Source of the DNA: Microbacterium testaceum
Lineage (GTDB): Bacteria; Actinomycetota; Actinomycetes; Actinomycetales; Microbacteriaceae
Assembly: GCF_001476655.1 (NCBI RefSeq)
Contig: NZ_LDRT01000031.1
Span: 1 to 43,731, forward strand
Direction: 5' to 3'
Length of the DNA: 43,731 bases
The notes under the pieces were generated by a model. It was not told the origin of the DNA. It saw only the letters and a list, made by a program, of their open reading frames with translations, and searched no databases. Position 1 is the stretch's first letter. Each line of letters starts with the position of its first letter. Positions 1-7,138 of this stretch are shown here, one piece after another. The position numbers were made by a program, and so were the translations under genes.

Positions 1-267
1 CGTTCGCCGAGGCCGTACCCGTTCCGCGTGAATCGGGTGCGGTCTCGGCGAACGGGTGCGTCCTCGCCGGCGAGCAAGGGCGGGGTCGACGCGCGCCTGG
101 ACCGGCCCGGCCGCGCCGTGCCTGGCCCACGGGGTCAGGCGTCCGCGCCCGCCCGCGCCGCTCTCCGAGGCCGCACTCGTTCGCCGAGGCCGTACCCGTT
201 CCGCGTGAACCGGATGCGGTCTCGGCGAACGCATGCGTCCTCGCCGGCGAGCGAGGGCGGCGTCGAC
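1..267. repeat. 90-bp direct repeat, two copies, in a gene-free stretch
   Basis: Two copies, 1-90 and 178-267, differ at about six positions and repeat at a 177-bp spacing. Each copy carries its own inverted repeat: CGTTCGCCGAG at 1-11 and 178-188, and its reverse complement CTCGGCGAACG at 44-54 and 221-231, so each could fold into a stem-loop. A GC palindrome (CTCGCCGGCGAG) follows in each copy. Open frames run through the area but have no ribosome binding site or recognisable product, so I treat 1-314 as non-coding. The first copy starts at the window edge, so more copies may lie outside. Confidence 0.75.
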
Positions 268-314
268 GTCGAAGGTCGCGGTGTCACGCGCTCGCGGGCA
301 GGGGGTCACGCCCG

Positions 315-343
315 TTGCGGTCCCCACCGCCCTCCGGTACAGT
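315..343 (+). promoter_or_regulatory. candidate paa operon promoter (-35/-10)
   Basis: A TTGCGG box (315-320) is followed after 17 bp by TACAGT (338-343). A start site near 350 would fall inside the palindrome at 347-364, a typical place for repression. This is a consensus match by eye and no start site is measured. Confidence 0.45.
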
Positions 344-346
344 TTT

Positions 347-364
347 ACTGAACGATCGGTCTGT
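347..364. promoter_or_regulatory. candidate TetR-type (PaaR-like) operator
   Basis: The 18-bp sequence ACTGAACGATCGGTCTGT matches its own reverse complement at 14 of 18 positions. It lies between the candidate -10 box and the paaA ribosome binding site (AAAGGA, 365-370). Its form, with an ACCG/CGGT-type core, resembles operators of TetR-family PaaR regulators of phenylacetate genes in actinobacteria. The regulator gene is not in this window. That PaaR binds here is inference. Confidence 0.5.
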
Positions 365-377
365 AAAGGAGTCGACG

Positions 378-1352
378 ATGACGATGACCGCCCCCACCAC
401 GGATGCCCCGAGCGACGGAGAGGCGATGTTCGACGCCCTCATCGAGGCCGACGGTCGTATCGAACCCCGGGACTGGATGCCGGAGGGCTACCGCCGCACC
501 CTGATCCGGCAGATCTCCCAGCACGCGCACTCCGAGATCATCGGCATGCAGCCCGAGGGGGCGTGGATCACCCGCGCGCCCAGCCTCAAGCGCAAGTCGA
601 TCCTGCTGGCGAAGGTGCAGGACGAAGCCGGCCACGGCCTGTACCTCTACTCCGCCGCGCAGACCCTCGGGATCACGCGCGACGAGATGACCCAGCAGCT
701 GGTCGACGGCAAGGCCCGCTACTCCTCGATCTTCAACTACCCCACCCCGACGTGGGCCGACATGGGCGCCATCGGGTGGCTCGTCGACGGCGCCGCCATC
801 TGCAACCAGGTGCCGCTGTGCCGCGCGTCGTACGGACCCTACGGTCGGGCGATGGTGCGCATCTGCAAGGAGGAGTCGTTCCACCAGCGCCAGGGCTTCG
901 AGATCCTCCTCACCCTCATGCAGGGCACCGAGGAGCAGCGCGAGATGGCTCAGGATGCCGTGAACCGCTGGTACTGGCCGAGCCTGATGATGTTCGGGCC
1001 CCCGGATGACGACTCGCCCAACTCGGCGCAGTCGATGGCGTGGAACATCAAGCGCTTCAGCAACGACGAACTGCGTCAGCGATTCGTCTCGATGCTCGTG
1101 CCGCAGGCGGCCGTGCTGGGAGTGACCCTGCCCGACCCCGAGCTGCGCTACGACGACGAGACCGGCGAGTACGTCATGGGCGAGATCGACTGGACGGAGT
1201 TCCACGAGGTGCTCGCGGGCCGCGGACCGCTCAACACGATGCGCCGTCAGCACCGCCGCGACGCGCACGAAGAGGGAGCCTGGGTGCGCGAAGCCGCCGC
1301 GGCCTACGCCGCGAAGAAGAGCGCCGCCCGCACCGAGACGGCGGCCGCCTGA
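378..1352 (+). CDS. paaA: phenylacetyl-CoA epoxidase subunit PaaA (catalytic)
   Basis: PaaA is the catalytic diiron subunit of the PaaABCE monooxygenase, which converts phenylacetyl-CoA to ring-1,2-epoxyphenylacetyl-CoA in the cytoplasm. The 324-residue product has the usual family length. Two ExxH diiron motifs are visible: E83-A-G-H86 and E166-S-F-H169. The start is the ATG preceded by AAAGGA seven bases upstream and it gives [10 protein letters not shown]; a longer upstream frame has no ribosome binding site. It is the first gene of a tightly packed operon and overlaps paaB by one base (TGATG). A promoter and palindromic operator lie directly upstream, so induction by phenylacetyl-CoA through a PaaR-like repressor is likely but inferred. 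Confidence 0.97.
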   Translation: MTMTAPTTDAPSDGEAMFDALIEADGRIEPRDWMPEGYRRTLIRQISQHAHSEIIGMQPEGAWITRAPSLKRKSILLAKVQDEAGHGLYLYSAAQTLGITRDEMTQQLVDGKARYSSIFNYPTPTWADMGAIGWLVDGAAICNQVPLCRASYGPYGRAMVRICKEESFHQRQGFEILLTLMQGTEEQREMAQDAVNRWYWPSLMMFGPPDDDSPNSAQSMAWNIKRFSNDELRQRFVSMLVPQAAVLGVTLPDPELRYDDETGEYVMGEIDWTEFHEVLAGRGPLNTMRRQHRRDAHEEGAWVREAAAAYAAKKSAARTETAAA

Positions 1353-1657
1353 TGGCCACGCCCGGAGGCAGCCCCGCCGAGACCTGGCCCCTGTGGGAGG
1401 TCTTCGTCCGCGCGAACCGCGGTCTCAGCCACGTGCACGTCGGTTCGCTGCACGCGCCCGACGCCGAACTCGCCGTCCGCAACGCCCGCGACCTCTACAC
1501 CCGTCGCGGTGAGGGCGTGTCGGTCTGGGTCGTTCCCTCGGATGCCGTGACGACGAGCGATCCGGGAGCGAAGGGCGCCTTCTTCGAGTCGCCCGCGGGC
1601 AAGAACTACCGGCACGCGGTGTACTACACCGCCTCCGAGGGGGTGCCGCACCTGTGA
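1352..1657 (+). CDS. paaB: phenylacetyl-CoA epoxidase subunit PaaB
   Basis: PaaB is a small non-catalytic subunit needed for assembly and function of the phenylacetyl-CoA epoxidase. The product is 101 residues, the usual size, with the family's conserved opening (WPLWEVFVRANRGLSHVHVG) and C-terminal YRHAVYYT. Its ATG overlaps the paaA stop by one base and its stop overlaps the paaC GTG start (GTGA), so translation of the three subunits is probably coupled. Nothing unusual is seen in the sequence. Confidence 0.96.
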   Translation: MATPGGSPAETWPLWEVFVRANRGLSHVHVGSLHAPDAELAVRNARDLYTRRGEGVSVWVVPSDAVTTSDPGAKGAFFESPAGKNYRHAVYYTASEGVPHL

Positions 1658-2586
1658 GCATCTCGACCGATCACGGGGACCGGTCCCTTCGACAGGCTCA
1701 GGGACCTGGCTCGGCGTCGGTGGCTGAGCCTGTCGAAGCCGCAGACCCGCACGGCGCCGATCCGCACGGCGCCGACCCGCACGGGGACGTCTTCCTCGAC
1801 ACCCGCGAGCTCGCCGCCGAGCTCGCCGGGGGAGAGGACCGCGCCACCGACCCCGACGTCGCCGCCTACGCGCTGCGCCTCGGCGACGACGCGCTGATCC
1901 TCGCGCAGAATCTCTGCGGGTGGATCGCGCGCGCCCCCGAGATCGAGGAGGACGTCGCGCTCGGAAACATCGCCCTCGACCTGCTCGGCCACGCCCGCTC
2001 GCTCCTGCGGTACGCCGGGAGCTACGACGGCCGCAGTGAAGACGACCTGGCGTACTGGCGCGATGAGCCGGCGTTCCGCAGCGCCTGGCTCTTCGAATTG
2101 CCGAACGGCGACTTCGCCCACACGATCGCGCGCCAGCTCCTGGCATCCACGTATCTTCTCGAGCTGTACCGCGACCTCACGGCATCCCCCGATCCGGTGC
2201 TCGCCGCCGTCGCCGCGAAGGCCGAGAAAGAGGTCGACTACCACCGCGACCACGCCGTGCAGTGGACGCTCCGCCTCGCCGGCGGCACCGAGGAATCGCG
2301 GCGCCGCCTCCTCGTCGGTCTCGACGACACGTGGCCGTACCTCGACGAGGTGTTCCGCGACGAGCCTGTGCACGACCGACTCGACGGGATCGTCGTCCGA
2401 CCGTCGACCCTGCGTTCGCGGGTCGACGACGTGCTGACCGCGGTTCTCTCCGAAGAGGACGTCCCCGTGCCGGCGGTCCCCGCCTCGTCTGCGGGCGGAC
2501 GCCGTGGCATCCATCACCCGTCGTTCGGACCCCTGATCGCCGAGATGCAGGTGCTGGCCCGCCGGCATCCGGGGGCGACATGGTGA
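1654..2586 (+). CDS. paaC: phenylacetyl-CoA epoxidase subunit PaaC with REP-derived N-terminal insert
   Basis: PaaC is the structural partner of PaaA in the epoxidase and shares its four-helix fold. The conserved core starts near residue 69 (DVAAYALRLGDDALILAQ) and includes EKEVDYHRDH. The GTG start gives a 4-base GTGA overlap with paaB. The odd part is the N-terminus: residues about 10-45 are encoded by a perfect inverted repeat (1687-1738) followed by a 15-bp tandem repeat (1741-1785) translated as DPHGA-type units. Between the repeats and the core there is no in-frame ATG, GTG or TTG; one in-frame GTG at 1720 lies inside the repeat. The insert therefore appears to be translated. The product is 310 residues, longer than typical PaaC. 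Confidence 0.95.
   Translation: MSISTDHGDRSLRQAQGPGSASVAEPVEAADPHGADPHGADPHGDVFLDTRELAAELAGGEDRATDPDVAAYALRLGDDALILAQNLCGWIARAPEIEEDVALGNIALDLLGHARSLLRYAGSYDGRSEDDLAYWRDEPAFRSAWLFELPNGDFAHTIARQLLASTYLLELYRDLTASPDPVLAAVAAKAEKEVDYHRDHAVQWTLRLAGGTEESRRRLLVGLDDTWPYLDEVFRDEPVHDRLDGIVVRPSTLRSRVDDVLTAVLSEEDVPVPAVPASSAGGRRGIHHPSFGPLIAEMQVLARRHPGATW
1687..1738. repeat. REP-like inverted repeat inside paaC
   Basis: CTTCGACAGGCTCAG (1687-1701) and its exact reverse complement CTGAGCCTGTCGAAG (1724-1738) form a 15-bp perfect stem with a 22-base loop. The TTCGACAGGCTCAG core resembles dispersed extragenic palindromes I recall from high-GC actinobacteria; this is from memory, not a search. Here it lies in frame inside a coding region. 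No second copy was noticed in this window. Confidence 0.8.
1741..1785 (+). repeat. 15-bp tandem repeat, three units, in paaC
   Basis: Three contiguous 15-bp units (1741-1755, 1756-1770, 1771-1785) differ by only one to three bases and encode ADPHG-type repeats. They directly follow the REP-like palindrome. The 15-bp length keeps the frame, so the copy number could vary without breaking paaC. Confidence 0.85.
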
Positions 2587-3059
2587 GCGTCGAGCACGCC
2601 CGCGAGGTGGCGGCGGCCGTCGTCGACCCGGAGGTGCCGGTGCTCACGATCGACGACCTCGGTGTGCTCCGCGACGTGCGCGTCGACGGCGACACGGTGA
2701 CCGTCACCATCACCCCGACGTACTCGGGCTGCCCCGCCGTGGAGGCGATCCGCGACGACATCGTGCTCGCCCTCACCGCGGCGGGCTTCGAGCACGCGGT
2801 CGTGCGGACCACCCTCACCCCCGCCTGGACCACCGACTGGATGAGCGACGAAGGTCGCCGCAAGCTCACCGAGTACGGCATCGCCCCGCCCACCGGGCGG
2901 GCTCCCGCCGGTCCCATCCGGCTCACGCTCAGCGTCGTGTGCCCGCGCTGCGGGTCGCTCGACACCAGCGAGCTCTCGCGCTTCGGCTCCACCTCGTGCA
3001 AATCGCTGTGGGAGTGCCGCGCGTGCCTCGAGCCCTTCGACCACTTCAAGGCCCTCTGA
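2580..3059 (+). CDS. paaD: phenylacetate degradation protein PaaD (MIP18/DUF59 type)
   Basis: PaaD is thought to help mature the iron cofactors of the epoxidase. The N-terminal half is a DUF59/MIP18 domain with the conserved YSGCPAVE motif near residue 50. The C-terminal part is a zinc-ribbon-like module with CPRCGS, a single Cys and CRAC, ending in EPFDHFKAL. The ATG at 2580 gives 159 residues and a 7-base overlap with paaC; a GTG at 2583 would give the 4-base GTGA overlap used by the neighbouring gene, so either may be used. The stop overlaps the paaE ATG by one base. Family and context agree. Confidence 0.95.
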   Translation: MVSVEHAREVAAAVVDPEVPVLTIDDLGVLRDVRVDGDTVTVTITPTYSGCPAVEAIRDDIVLALTAAGFEHAVVRTTLTPAWTTDWMSDEGRRKLTEYGIAPPTGRAPAGPIRLTLSVVCPRCGSLDTSELSRFGSTSCKSLWECRACLEPFDHFKAL

Positions 3060-4255
3060 TGACGATGACGGATGCCACGCCCGCGGGCCCCTCGGTTTCG
3101 AGAGACCTCGCGCGACCCACCGGTCCCTCACCGGCGGACGCCTCGCTCCCCGGATCCGCCGTGACACGCGCCCGTGCCCGGTTCCACACCCTGCGCGTCG
3201 CCGACGTGCGCCCCCTCACCCCGACCGCGATCGAGGTGACCTTCGCCGTCCCGGACGACCTCGCCGACGCCTTCGACTACGCGCCCGGTCAGTACGTCGC
3301 CCTGCGGGCCACGGTCGACGGCGAAGAACTCCGCCGCTCGTACTCGCTGTGCCGCCCGCCCGCCCGAGGCGCGATCAGCGTCGGGATCAAGCGCGACCCC
3401 GACGGACGCTTCTCGTCGTGGGCGCACGAGGGCCTGCGCCCCGGTGACGAGATCGACGTGATGAGCCCCCAGGGCACGTTCGTCTCGAGAGCGTCGACGG
3501 CCTCCGGGCACGTGGTCGCGATCGCCGCGGGCTCCGGCATCACCCCGATCATGGCGCTCGCCGCGGGCGTCCTCGAGCGCTCCGCCGACAGCCGCATGAC
3601 GATCGTGTACGCCAACCGCTCCTCCACCGATGTCATGTTCGTCGACGAACTCGCCGACCTCAAAGACCGCTTCCCCGCGCGCCTGACACTGCACCACGTG
3701 CTCTCTCGCGAGCAGCGGGCCGCCCCGGTGTTCTCCGGGCGCCTCGACGAGGAGCGATTGCGCCTGATCCTCTCGCGGCTGATCGATCCCGCATCCGTGG
3801 ACGAGTGGTTCCTCTGCGGACCGTTCGCCCTCGTCGAGGTGTGCCGCGAGGCGCTGGGCGCGGCGGGGGTCCCGCGAGAGCGCGTGCGCTTCGAGCTGTT
3901 CACCGCGGGCGACGGCGACGCCCCGGCCCAGACCGGGGGAGCGCGCCCCGTCCGGGTACGCGCCGACGAACCCGTCCGCTCGATCGACTTCACCCTCGAC
4001 GGACAGTCGGCGCACGTCGACAGCCCGGTCGCCGCGAACGAGACGATCCTGGCCGCCGCGCTGCGCGTCCGACCGGATGTTCCGTTCGCGTGCGCCGGGG
4101 GAGTCTGCGGCACCTGTCGGGCCCGCGTGATCGAGGGGTCCGTTTCGATGACCGAGAACTACGCCCTGGAACCCGACGAGATCGAGCGCGGGTACGTGCT
4201 CACGTGCCAATCGCACCCGAGCACCGACGCCGTGCGCGTCGACTACGACGGATAG
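3059..4255 (+). CDS. paaE: phenylacetyl-CoA epoxidase reductase PaaE
   Basis: PaaE passes electrons from NADPH through FAD and a 2Fe-2S cluster to PaaA. Domains in order: a low-complexity N-terminal extension of about 37 residues rich in Pro/Ser/Ala, an FAD-binding domain with RSYSLC near residue 93, a nucleotide-binding domain with GSGITPIM near 158, and a C-terminal plant-type ferredoxin domain with CAGGVCGTC near 345 and a last Cys near 382. All four cluster cysteines are present. The ATG overlaps the paaD stop by one base. The extension is longer than in most PaaE proteins; its role is unknown. Confidence 0.96.
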   Translation: MTMTDATPAGPSVSRDLARPTGPSPADASLPGSAVTRARARFHTLRVADVRPLTPTAIEVTFAVPDDLADAFDYAPGQYVALRATVDGEELRRSYSLCRPPARGAISVGIKRDPDGRFSSWAHEGLRPGDEIDVMSPQGTFVSRASTASGHVVAIAAGSGITPIMALAAGVLERSADSRMTIVYANRSSTDVMFVDELADLKDRFPARLTLHHVLSREQRAAPVFSGRLDEERLRLILSRLIDPASVDEWFLCGPFALVEVCREALGAAGVPRERVRFELFTAGDGDAPAQTGGARPVRVRADEPVRSIDFTLDGQSAHVDSPVAANETILAAALRVRPDVPFACAGGVCGTCRARVIEGSVSMTENYALEPDEIERGYVLTCQSHPSTDAVRVDYDG

Positions 4256-4264
4256 GAGGATGCC

Positions 4265-5035
4265 GTGATCGACTACTCCGTCACCGACGACCTCGCGACC
4301 ATCACTCTGAACGCCCCCGCGCGACGCAACGCGCTCGATCTCGACGCGCTGGGTGCGCTCGCCGAGGCGTACGACCACGCTGAGGCCGACGGTGCCCGCG
4401 CCGTCCTGCTCCGCGGCGAGGGACCGTCGTTCTGCGCGGGCCGAGACATCTCCGGCGTCGACCCGGCGACCGACGACGTCGCGGGTTACCTTGACGCCAC
4501 CCTCGCTCCCCTGCTCCGACGCATGGCATCGTTCCCCGCTCCGACGTTCGCCGCCGCTCACGGTGCGTGCCTCGGCGTGGGGCTCGGTCTGCTGATCGCC
4601 ACCGACGTCGTGTTCGTGGCCGACGACGCCCGGATCGGCTCGCCCTTCGCCGCGCTCGGCGCGACCCTCGACTCCGGCGGCCATGCCCTCTTCGTCGAGC
4701 GTCTCGGCACCCACGCCACCCTCGACCTCATCTACACGGGACGGATGCTGACGGGCGAGGAGGCCGTGCGCGCCGGGCTCTTCTCGCGGGTGGTCCCGGC
4801 ATCCGAGGTCCAGGATGCCACCGAGCTCGCCGCCCGCCGCGCGGCGGCCGGGCCCACCGAGGCGTTCCGCGCGAGCAAGCGGATCGTCACGGCGATCCGC
4901 GACGAGCGCCTCGGGCTCTGGGAGGCGATGGCCCTCGAGAACCGTGCGCAGGCCGCTCTCGCCCGCACGGACGACTATTGCGAAGGGTTCGCGGCATTCC
5001 AGGCGAAGCGCCCCCCGAGTTTTGTGGGTCGCTGA
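4265..5035 (+). CDS. paaG: enoyl-CoA hydratase/isomerase family, PaaG-like 1,2-epoxyphenylacetyl-CoA isomerase
   Basis: A crotonase-fold protein of 256 residues placed nine bases after paaE with a strong ribosome binding site (AGGAGG) before a GTG start. It has the oxyanion-hole regions (FCAGRD near residue 57, HGACLGVGLGL near 99). In place of a catalytic glutamate the sequence is ATLDSGG with Asp at residue 136, the same number as the essential Asp136 of E. coli PaaG. I therefore favour PaaG (epoxide to oxepin isomerase) over PaaF (hydratase). The last ~25 codons are duplicated downstream as a remnant at 5828-5902. The gene symbol is a family-plus-context call. Confidence 0.85.
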   Translation: MIDYSVTDDLATITLNAPARRNALDLDALGALAEAYDHAEADGARAVLLRGEGPSFCAGRDISGVDPATDDVAGYLDATLAPLLRRMASFPAPTFAAAHGACLGVGLGLLIATDVVFVADDARIGSPFAALGATLDSGGHALFVERLGTHATLDLIYTGRMLTGEEAVRAGLFSRVVPASEVQDATELAARRAAAGPTEAFRASKRIVTAIRDERLGLWEAMALENRAQAALARTDDYCEGFAAFQAKRPPSFVGR

Positions 5036-5060
5036 CGCGTGCGGCCGGTGCTGATTGAAT
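5032..5060 (+). promoter_or_regulatory. candidate promoter for a leaderless mRNA
   Basis: CTGACG (5032-5037) and TTGAAT (5055-5060) are 17 bp apart. The TTGAAT box is exactly six bases from the ATG at 5067 and no ribosome binding site is present, which fits a leaderless transcript. The -10 and start region are copied at 5927-5941, but there no good -35 box sits at 17 bp. Confidence 0.4.
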
Positions 5061-5066
5061 CGGCTC

Positions 5067-5801
5067 ATGTCGATCGAGGAAGAAGACGAACTCGCTGAGC
5101 TGCGTCGCCGGGCGTACTCGCCTTCTGCCGATATCGCCTCGGACCCCGATGCCCTTCGCCGCCTGATGGAGCTCGAGGCCCGCGCGAACAAGACCGCGCA
5201 GACGACCGAGCGGGCCCTGGCCGTGCCCGAGGAACCCGACGCACCCGTCGAGGATGACATTCCGGATACCGCCCCCGGGCGGCCGCGGTTCACCCTCCCG
5301 CGCCCGCGTCGGTCGACGGTGATCCTGCTCACGGCGGCGGCCCTCGTCGCGGCGACCCTCGCGACGGTGCTCGTGGTCGTGCAGCGCGTGCAGACGGATC
5401 CCCTGCAGGTCGGGGCGACGCAGATCGCGCGGCTGTCGCCGGATCCGACCTTCGAGGTCCCCCGCCCCTTGACCGTGGGCATCACCGGCCGGGTCACGGC
5501 GTTCGAGGAGTTCGAGGGATTCCGCGTCTTCTCCCAGCCGTCCTACAACGACGTCGAGGGAGCAGCGCGCTGCATCACCGTGTGGCAGCCGGCGCTGCTC
5601 GACTCCTCGAGCGGCGGCGGGTTCTCGTACGACGGCGAGTTCTTGGTGAGCGCGTGCGGAGCCGGCTCCTTCCCCGCCAACTCGACCATGCTGCTGCGCG
5701 AAGAGACCCCGGAGCTAGAGCAGACGGACCTGCCGGCCGGGACCGCCCTGCAGTTCGTCTATGACCCGGCGAACGAGGAGATCGTGGTGTTCCGCGGCTG
5801 A
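5067..5801 (+). CDS. single-pass membrane protein, unknown function (paralogue 1)
   Basis: I do not recognise the family. From the ATG at 5067 (MSIEEED) the 244-residue product has an N-terminal cytoplasmic motif (ELRRRAYSPSADI, then DPDALRRL), an acidic/proline linker, one membrane segment near residues 85-105 and an extracytoplasmic domain. The outer domain carries two cysteines in contexts shared with the paralogue (CITVWQP and ACGAGSFPA), possibly a disulfide, and ends in LQFVYDPANEEIVVFRG. A TTG at 5055 gives a longer frame, but the -10 box overlaps it, so ATG is preferred. It lies 31 bases after paaG but probably has its own promoter, so a paa role is not implied. Confidence 0.8.
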   Translation: MSIEEEDELAELRRRAYSPSADIASDPDALRRLMELEARANKTAQTTERALAVPEEPDAPVEDDIPDTAPGRPRFTLPRPRRSTVILLTAAALVAATLATVLVVVQRVQTDPLQVGATQIARLSPDPTFEVPRPLTVGITGRVTAFEEFEGFRVFSQPSYNDVEGAARCITVWQPALLDSSSGGGFSYDGEFLVSACGAGSFPANSTMLLREETPELEQTDLPAGTALQFVYDPANEEIVVFRG

Positions 5802-5827
5802 CCCGTGAAACGACGATGCCCTCCTTT

Positions 5828-5902
5828 GCCCGGACGGACCAGGATCGCGAAGGGTTCGCCGCCTTCCCGACGAAGCGCGCGCCGGTGTTCGCGGGGCGGT
5901 GA
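5828..5902 (+). pseudogene. duplicated 3' fragment of the paaG-like gene
   Basis: Twenty-five codons ending in TGA translate as ARTDQDREGFAAF, then PTKRAPVFAGR. This aligns without gaps to the end of the paaG-like protein (ARTDDYCEGFAAF, then QAKRPPSFVGR). There is no start or upstream part, so this is a remnant carried along by the tandem duplication. It marks the junction between the two units. Confidence 0.9.
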
Positions 5903-5938
5903 CGTGCGGGAGGCCCCTCCTGTTGATTGAATCGGCTC

Positions 5939-6670
5939 ATGTCGATCGATGAAGATGACGAACTCGCTGAGCTGCGTCGCCGGGCGTACTCGCCTTCTGC
6001 CGACATCTCGGATGATCCGGATGCCCTTCGCCGCCTCGTAGAGCTGGAGTCCCGAGCGGGCGCGAACGACGAGGACATCGGTACCCCAGCCGACGAGACC
6101 ACGCAGCCAGTGGTGCCGACGGACGCCGCGATCCCGGCTGCCGCCTCCGACGTCTCCCGCCGCGCCCGACCGCGTCTCGTTCGATCGCGGGTCCTCGTGA
6201 TCTCCGCCGGCCTTCTCATCGCCGCGACCTGGGTCATGAGCCTCCTGCTCGTGCAGAACGCGCAGACCGACCCGCTGCGCGCGGGGGTCGAGGAGGTCAC
6301 TCGTCTCACCGCCGATCCCGGCTTCACGCCCCCGGCCGCGCTGTATCGCGGCGTGACGGGAAAGGTGACCGGGTACGACGCGTTCGAGGGATTCCGCGCG
6401 ATCACCTACCCCTCGTTCCGTGAAGGCGATCAGGCACCGCGCTGCATGACGATCTGGCAGCCCGATCTGCTCGAAGATGAGGACTCCGGCCTCTCCTACG
6501 GAGGGGAATCCCTTATCCCGTCCTGCGGAGCCGGAGCTTTTCCGGCCAGCTACACGATCCTGCTCACGGACGGGTCGGCCGAGCGCGCTCTGACCGACCT
6601 GCCGCCCGACACCGCGTTGCAGTTCGTCTACGACGAGGCGCGCGACGAGATCGTGGTGTTCCGCGGCTGA
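5939..6670 (+). CDS. single-pass membrane protein, unknown function (paralogue 2)
   Basis: This is a paralogue of the gene at 5067. The ATG at 5939 gives 243 residues beginning MSIDEDDELAELRRRAYSPS. The order is the same: conserved N-terminal helix motif, acidic/threonine linker, one membrane segment near residues 80-105, and an outer domain with CMTIWQPDLL, SCGAGAFPA and the C-terminal VFRG. The N-terminal motif and C-terminus are nearly identical between copies while the linkers differ, so these ends are probably under selection. Its TTGAAT -10 box is six bases before ATG, as in copy 1. The gene ends at a strong terminator. Function unknown. Confidence 0.8.
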   Translation: MSIDEDDELAELRRRAYSPSADISDDPDALRRLVELESRAGANDEDIGTPADETTQPVVPTDAAIPAAASDVSRRARPRLVRSRVLVISAGLLIAATWVMSLLLVQNAQTDPLRAGVEEVTRLTADPGFTPPAALYRGVTGKVTGYDAFEGFRAITYPSFREGDQAPRCMTIWQPDLLEDEDSGLSYGGESLIPSCGAGAFPASYTILLTDGSAERALTDLPPDTALQFVYDEARDEIVVFRG

Positions 6671-6679
6671 CGCGCGAAA

Positions 6680-6714
6680 CGACGATGCCCCGGCACGTGG
6701 CCGGGGCATCGTCG
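6680..6714. terminator. bidirectional terminator hairpin
   Basis: A 14-bp perfect stem (6680-6693 with 6701-6714) and a 7-base loop lie between two convergent genes ending at 6670 (+) and 6729 (-). There is no long U-run. The left arm is also present after copy 1 (near 5809), where the duplication joint interrupts it. Confidence 0.8.
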
Positions 6715-6728
6715 AAACAGCGCGATCG

Positions 6729-7013
6729 TCAGGCCGCGGTCGTGACCGCGAACTGAACGGAACCCTGCGGGTCGATCTGCGCGTCGAGGACGCGGTCATC
6801 CAGAACGGCAGCGGCGTCGGTATCGAGGAAGACCCGTGCGCCCGCGTGCTCGACGACGGCGTCCTGCGGCTGCGGGCCGTCGACGACCGACAGCGAGAAC
6901 TGGGACTCGGGTGAGCCCGCGCCCTCGATGCGCACCCCGCCCTGGGCGGCGTCAGGGTACTGCGCGGTGATGGTCTTGACGGCGGTCGTGGCCTCTTCGG
7001 TGAGCGTCAGCAT
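6729..7013 (-). CDS. HesB/IscA-type (A-type) protein without cysteines
   Basis: The 94-residue product (MLTLTEEATTAVKTITAQ) has the size and N-terminal pattern of A-type Fe-S carrier proteins, including GGVRI and FSLSVVDGPQPQD. Family members that bind clusters need three conserved cysteines; this protein has none. It is therefore unlikely to carry an Fe-S cluster, and the role is open. Start: ATG with a good ribosome binding site (AAGGAG). It stands alone between a convergent membrane-protein gene and a same-strand LuxR gene. Family assignment is moderate because the protein is short. Confidence 0.8.
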   Translation of the reverse strand: MLTLTEEATTAVKTITAQYPDAAQGGVRIEGAGSPESQFSLSVVDGPQPQDAVVEHAGARVFLDTDAAAVLDDRVLDAQIDPQGSVQFAVTTAA

Positions 7014-7138
7014 TCGTGGCTCTCCTTCTTTGTCGACGACAGGAGCCAGCCACGATGCCGAGAATGGGCGCGGCTCTCAAGCTCTGGCATCCATTTCCAG
7101 GGGATTCCCACCGAGCGCACAAAGGGCGCGCACGAGGG

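Larger units (their letters stand above)
4961..6693. repeat. tandem duplication of about 870 bp (paaG 3' end + membrane-protein gene + part of terminator)
   Basis: Unit 1 runs from the last 25 codons of the paaG-like gene (4961) through the gene at 5067-5801 and the first part of a terminator-like sequence (AAACGACGATGCCC, near 5809). Unit 2 repeats this order from 5828: ECH remnant, the same TTGAATCGGCTCATG start region, a paralogous gene and a complete terminator (6680-6714). The gene starts are 872 bp apart. The proteins have diverged, so the event is not recent. Confidence 0.85.

Noticed and set aside
1..267. CRISPR array
   Set aside because: Only two copies, 90 bp long, with one 87-bp interval; this does not match CRISPR repeat/spacer sizes and no cas genes are present.
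3128..5497. 789-codon open frame on the minus strand
   Set aside because: It lies opposite paaE and the paaG-like gene, which have clear motifs. Its product is Arg/Gly-rich without domains, as expected of high-GC shadow frames.
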